A stretch of 64,000 nucleotides of DNA from Protopterus annectens (GCF_019279795.1 NC_056744.1:898002836-898066835), one strand, 5' to 3'; positions 27,137 through 39,316 are shown, counted from the first letter of the stretch. Numbers and translations are program-made. The notes: generated by a model not told the origin, from the letters alone.

Positions 27137-27474
27137 GGGCCCTAGTTAAATGATCAAAGTTCAGAACTTTGAATTTCATATGGCCGAAACCATATGATCG
27201 AAGTTCTAAAACTTTGACCATTTGAAAGGAGATCTCTGTACAGCGCAGAATGGGAATATTCCCTTTTCCTCGCTGTAGTGTGATCTCAGACTTGGTATAT
27301 TTTAGTAGCAGGGGATGTGGGGGGTGCAGGGTGGCCTGCCCCCCTGCATACACATGTTTTAATTTCTTTTTCTTTTTTTTTAATGGTTGATATTACAAAA
27401 CTTTGATTATATGGTCCCGACCATATGAGTTTGAAGAGTTTGAATTTTTGTAATTTTAATCATTCAACGTAGAC

Positions 27475-27476
<2 letters not shown>
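27137..27476. repeat. Stacked-hairpin TA-flanked element, copy 2
   Basis: Same architecture as copy 1 but with different stem sequences. The ends are inverted repeats (GGGCCCTAGTTAAATG at the start; the reverse complement of the end is GGGTCTACGTTGAATG). Hairpin A spans 27148-27223 with loop CCGAAA. The core hairpin spans 27229-27287 (GAGATC...TACAGCG with CGCTGTAGTGTGATCTC). TGCAGGG/CCCTGCA forms a small stem near 27325-27350. Hairpin D spans 27382-27464, apex TATGGTC/GACCATA. The core matches copy 1 closely while the arms do not. Confidence 0.85.
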
Positions 27477-27527
<51 letters not shown>

Positions 27528-27546
27528 TTTTATATATATATAATGT
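27477..27546. repeat. (TA)n right flank of hairpin element 2
   Basis: A TA tract of about 48 bp, a GCATTT interruption, then a short TA run. Confidence 0.95.
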
Positions 27547-30500
27547 ATAAGCATGCACACGCACACAGTTATATGTGTGTATGCATGCATGTTTGTCAGT
27601 GGAACCAGCCTAGAAGACAACATGTCCAGTCTAACAATGGTATTGTTGGTACTCTCTAACTGAATTTCATCAGTCTAGTAAAATGGAATCTTACTATTTC
27701 TATAAGCCCTCGCAGGCTGACCCATGTTTGTAGAGGTAGGACATCTGTCCTTATGGCCAGTGACTTGTATACAAGTAGGCACTTTGGGCATAACAGTGTC
27801 TGTTAAAGAAAAGAAGGACAGAGAGACTTCTCTTGAGGCAGAGATAATGTTATTGTCACTGTAAGACCTTAACCTGTAGGAGACCAGGATCTAAGTCTAT
27901 GTGAAAAATTATTATCAGCTATCATAGCTAGGATGTAAGCTAGCCATGCTCCTTCAACATTAAGTCAGCATTTAGAAATATGCACAATGATGCTGCAATG
28001 CAGTGTTTGCAGAAAGCAAAGGCATAAAACAAAAACAAATCTCTCCCTTTGCTCTCAAGTGATGGCCTGGATTACCATCCACTCTCCAGAATCTTATACC
28101 TACTGCTTAATCTAAGGTCTTTCTCCCTAGGAGTCAACTCCACCCCACCTGGTTAAGTCAATATATGCATTCTTCCCCTAAGAAAAGACACCCCACCTCA
28201 CCTTGTTAAGACAGTACATGTACTCCTCTCCAAGAAATGACCACCTTTGTGTGGCCATGCATTTAACACACACCTTCAGAGTAATCTATCACTCTCAGAA
28301 CTTAGCATTGTAATGTATAAAGACATATAACAAAACCACTGTCCACCTTCTGACAAAATGCCAAATTAGACTATGTGCAACACTTTGTCTCAACCAAATT
28401 GATCAGTTCCATTATATAATTTTAAAACTTTTTTTCTAAATCCTTCTCTGCACTAGCCCCTAAATTATGGAACTGCTCCATTTGAACAAAACCCAAACCA
28501 CGTTAAGCAGATTGAAATTTGTTTTACAGTTTTGTCCATACAATCTTTATAGACATAGCTGTAACCTTATTTTGATTCAACATCAGTTTAAACTCACATA
28601 TAAATAAGCCTTATTGCTGCTATGTAACTAGTATTCCTACCTTTTGCTTAACATACTACTCTCTATCACAAGCTTCTAAATCTGAACGCTAACTGCACCA
28701 ACACTTTCCAGGTTTGCAGAAAGGATTTATTATAAAGGATTTCCTCAATGTGTTCAGCTTATTAATTTCCATATTTCAGCCAGCTGATACTCTCTATATA
28801 TTCACCTCAGTTTAACTAGCCACATTGTCACGAAGTAAGAGCTCTGTTAGTTCCTTCACATTTGGTATTTTACCTAGAACTTGTTTTTTCATGCCTTATA
28901 ACTTTACTTTAGACACACTCTTATTATCTTATAACTTTACTGTAGATGCACACTTATTCTTTTAGTACCTCATAAAAACTAACCCAATTACGTCATTACA
29001 AACTTTTGAGAATTCTGACAGTGTTATTCTTAGGTTCTTATTAATTTCTGGTATACAATTATGCATATTCTTTTTATTGTAACAAGGTCATTATGACTAA
29101 AAATAGATACCTGTGGCCTGTTCTACTTATCTGAAAAATATTACTGATTAATGGCATAAATAAATAAGTGCAGGGGCTAAACCAGCATTTAGTGGAAATA
29201 ATTAACTTAACGAGAGGCGGGGTTGCCCATGCAACCTGAGTTTATCATCATTTATGGTGCTTCACTTCTATATGGAATGACAGAAACTAATGACAGGTGT
29301 CAGCAGGGCTGATGTCACTCATGTGCTCCTACAGTTGTGTGTTTCTCTGTGGGTAACCCAGTGTGACAACAATAAGCTATTACTCTACAATAATGTAAAA
29401 GCATTTCTGAACTTTACAGGGTGGACAAAGAAGAATCCTGAAATTTTGTACAACTGGGGTCAATGATATATTTGCAGGAAGGACCCAAGTTACTAAAACC
29501 TATAGTTTGTAAAAGCAATTGCTGATCTTCTGCAGATTGCAATGTGATAATGCATAAGATGACAGCTCACTGGTTGCCAAAGTAACCCTCACATCTGTTT
29601 GTGGTTTATTCTTGTCAGTTTATATTTCTTTTTTTCAATTTTCACAGACATTGCCATTTTTTTACAGTTCATTGTTGATATTGTCTCCTTAGTAACACAT
29701 AATTCATCTGTTAGACTGCTAGCTACAGGCTGGCCCATGTTTTATCTAGCTGGCTGTCTAGATTCACTGCACGCTCCACAGTACTATCAGTAGCACAATC
29801 TGCATTACAGGTGTTACTGGCATTTCTGGCATTATGATCAACATATTTAATTTACTTTTGAACTCATGGATTTCTAGCTGTATTCTGTCTAGCTAGATAG
29901 CCATGTACTACAGCATTAGTAAATTCATTTGGATTACCAGTCAGCATTTTATTTACACTATTGTACATTTCCCAGACAGAAAAATCTTTAGTTGCTTTTC
30001 AGTATTGGTCTAGTGTTGGAGAATATTGCTGCTTGAATTAGTGGTACTATTGCAGGAGAGTAGTTACCCTGCTGTTTTAAAATGCATGACCTAGGCTGGT
30101 GATGTTTTTACTTTTACCTGCATTTTTTGGTGTCATTGCCACTGGAAACTTTTTGGCTGTCCCAGTGGTTTTACCCGTAGCAATATCTGTTTTAAAGTGA
30201 CTTGGCAATATGACACTCCGTACCTCTGGAGTTGGTTTGCTGCTAGTAGAACTTGATCCTGAGTCAGTGGTACCTCCCATGGTTCACAGTTAAAGAAAAA
30301 TGACTTTACTGCCTCTGTCAGCTCTTTCCAGATACAAATCTATCCACCACAAGATGGAGGACTACTGCTCAAGAGCCATTGGTGTGATTATACTGGATGT
30401 TTGCTGCTTTGTAGCTCTTTTGCTATTACCATCATAGCAAGTTGGTTGTTACAGGGCACATCTTGGTCTACTTGACATTGAGATTAGATTTGATGAGAGT

Positions 30501-30599
30501 TAGAGCTTCACAACACCGTTTGGTCTTTCTGTGGTGTTGATCTGTCCTATTTGATACCTGGCCTGCATTTTGTATATTTGACTTGGTGTATTACCCAGT
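27547..30599. other. Unassigned DNA
   Basis: No gene recognised. Two diverged direct units of about 50 bp lie at 28135-28255 (CCACCCCACCTGGTTAAG and CACCTCACCTTGTTAAG), and a short direct repeat (CTTATAACTTTACT) lies near 28900 and 28935. The minus frame 30280-30077 is Ser/Thr-rich with no recognised relative; it may be part of the decayed 3' end of the Ngaro-type element. Confidence 0.45.
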
Positions 30600-31481
30600 T
30601 GACTTGCATGACTTTATCCAGTTTTTCTAGAATGTGACCATCTATTGCCTTTGGATGGAAACAAGCATGTGTATACCTAACAAAATAACCACGTTACCAT
30701 CCAATGGCTGCAGCCATCCACTTATTAAGTCTTATGTATGCCAATTAAATACCAGTTAAGAGAAATCACCAATTCATTGTCTAATGTATGCCCAGTCAGA
30801 GCAACTATCAATGTAATAATCAAAGCAACAAGTGATAACTACAGGTGTGCAGAAAGCAGTACTCAGAAGGATGTAATTCAGACCAGTTTATCTCATGAGT
30901 ATTTAGCCCCAATCACAACATGCAGATGTGACTCAAAGGCAGAGGTGTCTGTGAAGCCAGGTAATCACCAACAATCACCAGTGGGTCCCAAGATATGGCA
31001 TGCAACTGTCCACCCCATGTCACTGGAGCCAAGCTCTCCTAGCTTAGGCTACTTACCCACCAAGCCTCTGCTATCCATTCCAAAGACTGACCTTCAAATA
31101 AGAAGGATGATTACTCACCCTTCCTCCACAACACATTTGGCAGAGATTCAATAATGCCCATTTTGGGGACCTGTAGAAATATTGTCTTCCTGTATTTCAC
31201 ATCACTCTGTGGCATGGCTTGTAGTAACACCTGCCTCTTGCTGCTAGCCTTCTCATGAATAATTTCCCCTATTAGAATAACCATGTGAGTAAGTTCAGCA
31301 TCTCATTAAGCTCTGCAGCTTCTTCAAGGTAATCCTTTTAGACCCTAATTCAAATACACCAATCAAAATACTCATTCAATGAAGCCTTAAGGACCAACTA
31401 CATAAAATGTATAAAAATACATAATAAAAAACATAAAAAAAAGTATAGATGTGCAGCACAGGTACATAACATATTCAAATC

Positions 31482-31570
31482 AATTACATACAAAATGTTA
31501 TTAAAACATATTATTAAAACAATACTACACCCCACTGGTACAAAATGGTATTGCACTAACCTAGCATTTG

Positions 31571-31606
<36 letters not shown>

Positions 31607-32047
31607 TAAACAGTAATTTTATAATTTATTTGTCTCTAAGTTTTAAACTGGTGCCAAATGATACATATCATGATACCCGTCAATAGGCACAACTTCTATT
31701 ACAAAAATTCAAAGTAGTTCCTTACACACATAATGTATGTATACAGAGAGATGTGTCATACATGCTTTCCTTATTTCATATAAATGTTCATTTTCAAATG
31801 TGCACAGTATCTACATTTATTTGTCAATCCACTTGCACCTCTCTATAATACCTTTAATATTGTTACCCCTTCCTATAGATATATTTTTTTTTTTTTCAAA
31901 AAAAATGTGACTCTGATTCTTACTTTTTGCAAAATTTTCCATTCTTTATTTAGCTTGTTGTGATGAGACCTGATGTATCAATGATATGGTATCATTGGCA
32001 CCAGTTTAAAACTTAGAGCAGCTAAATTATAAAATTACTGTTTACTT

Positions 32048-32082
<35 letters not shown>

Positions 32083-32170
32083 CAAATGCTAGGTTAGTGC
32101 AATACCATTTTTACCAGTGGGGTGTAGTATTGTTTTAATAATATGTTTTAATAACATTTTGTATGTAATT
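31482..32170. repeat. 690-bp foldback (long inverted repeat) element
   Basis: 31482-31680 is the reverse complement of about 31975-32170 with few mismatches. Both arms contain, in mirror order, AATTACATACAAAATG, ACTACACCCCACTGG, GTATTGCACTAACCTAGC, a (TA)n run, and AAACTGGTGCCA. The spacer is about 290 bp and non-coding. It interrupts the Ngaro-type element between RT and RNase H. A MITE or other foldback transposon is likely. I saw no clear target duplication beyond a possible short AT-rich one. Confidence 0.92.
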
Positions 32171-32274
32171 TATTATTATGAATAATTTAAATACATGTCT
32201 TGACATTGTTAAATCAAATATTCATTTTGAAAGCATTATATGGATTTGAATATGGTCTACATCTTCGTTGGCTC

Positions 32275-33165
32275 ATTTGGTGCTTCTCTTGTGTTTATTA
32301 ATCCTTTTAGACCCCCTGACTCCTGCTATTGCTTTCTGCTGTTTTGTTATCTTGTCCTTAGGTAGTAAGAATACTTTTTCCACAGTGTCACTCTCAATAT
32401 CCAAGTAAGCTAACCATAGTGTTGACCCTTTTGTCTTATCCTCAGCCAGGGGCACCCCAAACTATTGGAAGGTATACCGTAAATTCTCTACCTTCTCACA
32501 CAATCTTCTGAAGATGCTGGATACACAAACAGAAAGTCATCTAAATAACATATAATGATCCACACATGTGCCCCTTTCTAGATCGCTCAATCCACAAATT
32601 TAGTAAATTTCTCAAAGACAGCACATTTACTTCCACAATGCATTGGCATGCAGCAGTCCTTACAATATTTTCCATCCATTTCAAATCACAAGAACTCTTG
32701 ATCCTGCTCCCTGATGGGCAGCAAGCAAAATGCTGACACAGTGTCTACCTGGGCTATCAGTGGCCACCTTCCATGTGCTCTTACTTTGTCTAGTGCCTGT
32801 GAAATGATGCACAGGATACTGTAGTGTCCCCCTCTTCTAAGGCATCATTCACTAAGGCCTATCTTGAAATGAATGCTTATGAATTAGCTTAAATTCAACT
32901 TCTGTCCTCTTTGATATCAGTACCATTAGGGAAACCCGCAAAATGTCATGTGTTGATTTTAAATGGTTCTTTCAGTCACTCTCCCCAGTCACAACTATTT
33001 GGCCACCTTTTCCCTTAAAATATCTGGTCTGACCCTTGCTGACTTTAAGTTTCCTCCCTCAAACCTTGTCAATTGCCCCCTAAATGTTATAACAAATCCC
33101 TTTCTAAAGCCTTTTTAGCTGCTTTTCTGTCTGGATACTCTTTAAGCCATGGCAGCATTTTATCT
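32275..33165 (-). pseudogene. Ngaro-type reverse transcriptase, frame-shifted
   Basis: Motifs in order on the minus strand: a YPDR-type block near 33140; QVDTVSAFCLLPI, matching KvDIksAFrLLPv (near 32750); CMPMHCGSKCAVFEKF, matching cLPmGcsiSCa.FE.F (near 32640); the catalytic box YLDDFLFV, intact at about 32547-32524 in a neighbouring frame; and GVPLAEDKTKGSTLWLAYLD, matching GvPlA.dKteGPst.l.fLG (near 32450). The last block is followed by FLLPKDKI, also expected. At least two frameshifts and several stops are present. Confidence 0.65.
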
Positions 33166-33199
33166 ATTTAAACATGGGAAGACACTTCTTTCAGGCATC

Positions 33200-33840
33200 C
33201 CTCTCTGCCTCGGCCATACCCAAAAACAGTTTTTGACACTTTACCCATCCTTTGTAAGCCAGGCAAGCATGTTAAAACTAACAGTGTCCATAAAAACAAA
33301 CAGTGGCCATATTTGAACTTAAAACAGAGTTCCTCCCCTTTTAAGCCTAAACCCAGAGCCATAAATTGTCTGCCTCATCCACAGTGTTACATGGCATATA
33401 GAGAAGCTACAGTCTACATCTTGAACCCCCATCCAAATCCCATAACAGGGACAGATCTACATTGTGCCAAGGTAGGGCTAGATGAATGCCCTTCTATCAC
33501 TGAAACTCCTCATCATATTCCAATCAATCTACTCCTGGTCTATTAGTCTACATTTTCATAATCTGGTACTGATATTCCCAAAGCCCTGTGTGCATATCTG
33601 GATTACATTCAGTCATAATCTCTGCATATATTGTAAAACCTAGAAGCAAATTCTCCCACGCTAATCTGATGAAGGGTTCTTCTTTTGTTATACCTCACTT
33701 TCTTCTTTTATTTTCTCTTTGTGTTCTTCTTCACCTCTCAGCTGGCTCTGTAACAAAAATAGGTCCACAGATTTGTCCTTCACTGTATGTTGTTTTACCT
33801 TTTCAAGTAGATCAGCGGCTCAGTGATGTACAAATATGAC
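33200..33840 (-). pseudogene. Ngaro-type gag remnant with a Cys motif
   Basis: On the minus strand, near 33620-33540, YAEIMTECNPDMHTGLWEY followed by YDEEFQ resembles the gag block 'YAsviae.yP.r..eL..Y ... WleYDe.FR'. Near 33340 LCFKFKYGHCLF recalls the Cys-rich 'C..fN.G.C' knuckle. Stops and shifts interrupt it. Identification is by motif memory and is only moderately secure. Confidence 0.45.
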
Positions 33841-34924
33841 ATTTTAAATTACTTGTAATCTAGTGCCGATGTGTTACTGTTTCCATGACACACATTAGCC
33901 ATCCCTGGCTGTTATGTCTATATTCCCTCCCTTTCTCACATGTGCCCCTACTTCTCGCCTCTGTTTCTCCTGTCTCTGTTCTGCAAGCTGCTAATGGCTC
34001 AATCACATTGTCTAACTGCTTGTTTCCCAAACTACTGTGTCCCGCCCCTACCAAGTTCTCCTCACATTAGTATCCTTCTCTGTGGGTCATGCCCCAGTCC
34101 CTTTCATTGCTAGATCAATTTTTGTCATCCTGTGTCTCAAACTTCTTCTGCTATTTTCATTTTCCCTTCCCACCTTTTTGTCGCAGTTGTTCTTTCTAGC
34201 CTTGTTTTGAGATTCCCCCATGCCCTAATTTCTTCCTCAGCTGTTATCATTAATAACACGCTCAACTTGACCTGCTTGTGGCTCTTCACAAAATCTCTCG
34301 GACATCTTCCTCTGCTTCTTGCTTCTGCCCAGTTCCTGTTCTGTTACAGGTGTTGCCGTTATGACCTTTATTTCTTTCTGTTATGTCAACTCTGCATGAG
34401 GATGACACATCTTCTTAAACCCTTATCTTTCCCTCTTTTGCTCAGAATGGCCTGTTACTCCCTCAAACTTGTCTTCCATCCCTGTAACTGAAGAAATGGT
34501 CCACTTCTGCAGGCCAACAGCTCATTATTATTCTGTCACATAAACTCTTCCCACTTGCTTCGATCGTACCACCACTGCCTAGGAGGAACCTCCTCATATT
34601 TGTCTCTGTAATTTGTGTTTATCTTTGTGTTAACCCTAGTGGCACTGATGATCACCTCAGCAATGACCCCTTAGATTAACATTATCTCCAACATTTTTCC
34701 CTTCTTTGAGCCCCTACCCCCCTTTTTTTCTTTTTAAAGAGCATCCTACCACCTTTTAGCATTCAGCTTCCCATGCTCCACAGGGCTGCCCATTGAATTT
34801 GGGGGGGGGGGGGGTTACACATTTTTTCCACATTATCAAATAAATATATCTTCCTATAACGTATTTCTTCAAGGCTGAGAATCTCTGTCACTCTCTCTTT
34901 CTCTCTGTCTCTCTTTTTTGAGCA
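33841..34924. other. Unassigned pyrimidine-rich DNA
   Basis: The plus strand is rich in C and T. No gene was recognised. A G14 run lies at 34801-34814. Confidence 0.5.
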
Positions 34925-35130
34925 TCTTAATTACCTAGTTGCTTGCTGGAGTAATAAATCTTGCCTTAGCATACATTTCTAGAAAATGTACAGACAAGCT
35001 ACACATTTTTTCCTTGTTAAGCAAAGCTCTTCTTTTTTGTGTGCATGGTGTTTCTTTTTTAATGTCTTAATTACACAGCAGGTGTTGAGATAATTTTTGC
35101 CTTAGTATGCATTTGTAGCAAATGTACAGG
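34925..35130. repeat. Two diverged direct units related to the 'TCTGAAACTCAAA' family
   Basis: Units near 34930 and 35060 each contain TCTTAATTAC, then GCCTTAGYATRCATTT, then AATGTACAGRCAA. The GYATRCATTT block also appears in the repeats at 15930, 35515 and 45915. Confidence 0.6.
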
Positions 35131-35399
35131 CAACTCAACATTTGGTCATTATTTAGGACTGTGCTTTCCACACTGATTCAGCTGCAACAGCAGCAAACCA
35201 CTAACTCCAAGAGTAGCATACCAACAGACACAGCCTCCTTATTCCATACACTCCTTCCTTCAGGGTAACTGTAAATGATTTTTTAAATATATAGTCATCC
35301 TGGCCTCAAACATCTCAGCATTGTCTCCACTTATCTCTTCGGTAAGCCACATTAGTGTGCTCTTCTCTGCCTTGCCACACTTTTATATAGCTCTCAAAC

Positions 35400-35720
35400 T
35401 CTTAGCTTAAGAATCAGGGACAAGCCAAAATCAATGGGGTCAGGGGACAAAGGCCCAAACTCAAAGAATGAGTTCATATATTTGCCTTATTTACTTGGAA
35501 AGCTATTAAAACAAAAGGAAATCCTTTAGCGTGCATTTTCTGTAGGATATGAAGTCTGAAACTCAAATATGTGTCATTATTTAGTGTCTGCAATCCTTGA
35601 CAATTTGTTAAAAACCATACATTTTTAAGCAACAGACCAAAATATAATGTAAATTCTGGGAAATTCTGTAAAATAAGGAACAGCTAAGTGATACATTTCC
35701 AAGAAAATGTCCCATAGTCA
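35400..35720. repeat. Interspersed repeat 'TCTGAAACTCAAA', copy 2
   Basis: Matches 15795-16130 block for block in the same orientation (GGGACAAAGGC, TTTAGCGTGCATTTTCTG, TGAAGTCTGAAACTCAAA, GTCATTATTT). Confidence 0.6.
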
Positions 35721-37242
35721 TCTTTCTGCTACCATCTAGCTCAGACCTATAAATAACCCATGTCACCTGAAAAGCCCATGGCAGTCGAGCCTAGCATACC
35801 ACCCTCACACTTTTACTATAGTATAGCTCTCACTCTCATGCTGAAATCATATCAAACAAGTCAGTATCATAGATGGCAAAAGCCCAGATTCTGATTCAGA
35901 TCTCCAAAACTGCTCCTACATTATTTATGAAGTACCAGAAACACATTTTGTACTAACATGCTTTTTTTTTTTTTTTTTTTTTTATAGTCTTGCACACAAG
36001 TACCTGCCCGGAATCCTCAACAAAGCCCACATATTCCCCAGGAACTAGATTGAAAATGATAAGGCAAAATCCAAAGCATTCTGCAACATCAGTAACAGTT
36101 CAGCTCTATGTCTGCTAACCTAGAAAACATGATGGCATGCAGTAAACAAGCTGAATTCTCCCGTATTCATACCACTCACATTGCTAACTACCCTGTGACC
36201 AGCTACATTGTAGCACCACTCACATCAACAGACAAACCCCTTGCCACTCTTCACTACCAAATCACTACTTAAATCCAACTCCTAGAGTTTACCTGTTTGC
36301 TGCTTAGTTCTAAATTTTCCACACGCTGTCCCATGCTGTAATTCTTCCTTCTTCTCCCCAACATTTTTTTCTTGCCGTTGCTGCATGTTGCTCTACTCTA
36401 ATCTTGCCTGGCTTCCCTTTTTTTAAACATCCCTATCCCAGCTCCCTGTTCAGTCTTTCTTCTTCACTCATCTCTTAACTTCCTGCCTGTTCTACTCTCC
36501 CTACCCTCCCTGCATGGTGTATTATGTCCACCATGGCAAATTCACTGGACCTACAAGTCCTTGACCCACTTCCAGTTTGTTAGCCTATACTGCCTGGTTG
36601 CCATTATGGAATGCTGGATTTCATCATGCCATGCTGTTTTCATCTACCTGAGAAGACATGGATTTTGGCAGTGCATTAGCTGGATTAATCCTTCATGTTC
36701 TCTGGATATTATATCTTTAAATATATTAGTATGTTTCTCATTCAGACGTTTTGCCTTTCAAGATGAACACTGCAGACTCTAATCTTCACATAGAGGTTTT
36801 GACATATTTGTGGACCTTATTATTCTTGTATGTTATTTGTCTAACATTTCTTTTTGTCTTTTAAATGTTTCAAAGTTGTTGCAGATTATTTTTCTCCCAG
36901 ATGTTTGAACTTTTAACAGTTATCTACCCCTTGAGGGTTGAGCTCTAACAGTTTGGCCCTTAGTAATTCACCATTTTCCTTACAGGACTATCATAGCTAA
37001 TGCTCTTTTATAAATATATATATATATTTACTGAATTATCACTTATAACATAGGCAATCATAAATTTATATAAATGAAAAAAAAAACTGACATATTTTCA
37101 ATTGCAAACATTACACGTCACATATAATATTGGTAGTCAAACATTACATAGCTATAGCTATTGTTTCTTGAACTTTAAACTGCTTTCTTTGTAAATTTAT
37201 TTTATAACTGTTTTTATAACCCTTTTTATTCTAGCTTTTACA
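35721..37242. other. Unassigned DNA
   Basis: A T23 run lies at about 35961-35983. No gene was recognised. Confidence 0.5.

Positions 37243-37295
<53 letters not shown>
37243..37295. repeat. (TA)n left of SINE
   Basis: An uninterrupted TA tract of about 50 bp; it continues on the far side of the SINE at 37567-37610. Confidence 0.97.
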
Positions 37296-37298
<3 letters not shown>

Positions 37299-37566
37299 GT
37301 TCTTCTTTCGGCTTTTCCCAGTTAAGGGGTTGCCACAGCGGAACTCTGGTCTGCTAATGATTGGCAGGAGATTTTTTTTTTACGGTGCCGAGGTGCCAGC
37401 TCGACGCCCAAACTTCAACGAAGGCACGCCCATTTATGCATGTCTTTCAAATGCCACTCGACCATGGGGAGGACATGCAGACTCCACACAGAAGGAGCTC
37501 CAGCTGAAAATTGAATGGGAGAACCTCTTGCTGTGAGGTGATAGTGCTACCGCTGCACCACCACAG

Positions 37567-37567
<1 letters not shown>
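37296..37567 (-). mobile_element. tRNA-derived SINE inserted in a TA array
   Basis: Reverse-complement relative of 24585-24820. The minus-strand 5' end has GGTGGTGCAGCGGTAGC (A box). Then come ATTCAATTTTCAGCTGG (decayed B box region), GTGTGGAGTCTGCATGTCC and GGGCGTGCCTTCGTTGAAG. The 3' end has TTCCGCTGTGGCAACCCC, then GGGAAAAGCCGAAAG and AACAAC. The other copy lacks some body sequence between the GTGTGGAG and GGGCGT blocks. Because both flanks are (TA)n, a target duplication cannot be distinguished from the array. Confidence 0.88.

Positions 37568-37610
<43 letters not shown>
37567..37610. repeat. (TA)n right of SINE
   Basis: The second half of the interrupted TA array. Confidence 0.97.
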
Positions 37611-37613
<3 letters not shown>

Positions 37614-37621
37614 CAAACCAA

Positions 37622-38893
37622 AATGCTGCCAGCCCAGCTAACAGGAATTTTGTAAATAATTATATGTCACTTGAAAATATTAATATGTTTTATATAGAAA
37701 TGTAACCAAAGGAAATACTGCCATCCCAGCTATCATGCATTTTGTAAATAATTCTATGTCGTTTGTGAATATTAATATGATTCATATGCTTGTCTTACAA
37801 ATGTAAGAAAACTATATGTGATGTGGATATTAAACTACTGGTGCAGAAGTGTGTTGAACTGCATGTTATGTACTGAGCTTCAAGAATGTAAAGACAGTGT
37901 ACCCTACTGGAAAACAACAGAAATGTATATAAACTATATGTCTATGCAAATGTATTATGCTGTGATGTTAGAAGCTGGAACATACAGAGTTAACTTGTAA
38001 ACCCTCAAAAAAATAAGCTGAAATTGTTTTATGATTGTGTTATCTCAGTTTCAACTCAGCAAGAAGACAGGATGTCTAGAGCTAGGAGTTTTTCTATTGT
38101 CTTGAAACATAAATAATTACTAGGTTTATAATGTAAAAGTGCTTAACTATTTTACCACTTCCAGTTCTAGGCAAACCTCTGAGAGATATTTATTTTTGAC
38201 ACAGAGGTGCTATATTCTAAGTCTCTGTTAGCCTGGGAACTGGGAGCAGGTGGCAAATAGTGATGTCATCCAAAGCTGACCCAGCAGTAATGTTTTAATA
38301 TTAATTTGGGAACTCTGTCAGAGACTGTGCATTTTGTATTTGTCTTTGGACCTAGAAACATCCATTTAGCACTTCTCACTTGCATTTGCCTTGCTCTGTA
38401 AGTAAGATTTAGGTATAGTACTTCTTTTACAAATAGGAGATTAGGTTAGATGTTTTCTATATTTATTTTAGACTGTCTCTAATGTTGTTTTAAAATATTT
38501 CCTGTGATTCTGAACTCTGCAGTTACTGTGCTGAGTTATTGAATATTGTCTTGTTCTTCTATCATTTATTATCAAATATATTTAAACCTTTTAATTGTGG
38601 CTGGCTTGTTTAGAGATATTTAAGCTCTGAGAGTACTTGCATATGTATTTGGTGACACTGTATAGGCTACTCTTAAATAGCATTGGCCTTGGTTACACTT
38701 ACCATTTGGATAATAGTAACATTACACAGTAAGAATTGGTCACCCTTTGGTAAGGGCCTTAAAAGTAGTTGATAAGTAGTGGTTGGTGGCAGTGGTTACT
38801 GCCTTATAGTCTGGGCAGCAGGGGGCATAGCTAGTGAACCTGTGCCAGCCTTCCCCAGGAGTGTCTGTGCATTTGTATATAAATCAAATCTCA

Positions 38894-38972
<79 letters not shown>

Positions 38973-39250
38973 CTACTTTGGCAGGGACACGAAGCACTGG
39001 ATGGACAGAGAGGGTGCTGGAGGTTTTGGTTTAACCACTCGGCTGAGATCTTAACCCTATAGCTGTGCCAGTGGGAAGTCTTATTGGGGATCGGGAGAAA
39101 CCAGCCCCAGACTGACTGTGATCTCTGTGTGCTGTTAAGGGAAATTGTATTTTACTGTGTGTGCACTTGTCATCCTCCCAATGTGTATGTCCCTCACTAG
39201 CTGACAGTAGTGAGAATTGAGGCTCCTTGATTACTGGGGCCAGTGCAGGG
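37622..39250 (+). repeat. 1.65-kb interspersed LTR-like repeat, copy 2
   Basis: Plus-strand counterpart of 6385-8033. At its left end a subunit of about 98 bp is present twice (37622 and 37720, both with CAGCCCAGCTA- or CATCCCAGCTA-type starts and TTTTGTAAATAATT); the other locus has only one. The internal (TG)n at 38898-38970 matches the CA run of copy 1. No coding sequence of a retroelement adjoins it, so it looks like a solo copy. Confidence 0.75.
38898..38970. repeat. (TG)n within the LTR-like repeat
   Basis: About 35 TG units with one interruption. Confidence 0.97.
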
Positions 39251-39252
39251 GC

Positions 39253-39254
<2 letters not shown>

Positions 39255-39316
<62 letters not shown>

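Larger units (their letters stand above)
30600..33840 (-). mobile_element. Ngaro-type (DIRS-order) retrotransposon remnant
   Basis: Minus-strand order is gag-like sequence (about 33840-33200), RT (about 33165-32275) and an RNase H-like tail (about 31330-31000), split by a foldback repeat at 31482-32170. Similarity is spread over three frames but keeps its order. Ngaro elements use a tyrosine recombinase; I could not recognise that domain, which should lie near 30.6 kb or further left. The left boundary is therefore approximate. Confidence 0.6.

Noticed and set aside
30738-31154. 138-codon plus-strand frame
   Set aside because: No recognised family; it is antisense to the RNase H-like tail of the Ngaro-type remnant and has no supporting context.
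33662-33690. Another CTGATGAAGGG on the plus strand, as a possible hammerhead
   Set aside because: No GAAA and no convincing stem II follow, and it lies antisense within the Ngaro gag region.
34801-34814. G14 run (and G10 at about 21940) as functional G-rich elements
   Set aside because: Single homopolymer runs with no other G tracts to form a convincing quadruplex.
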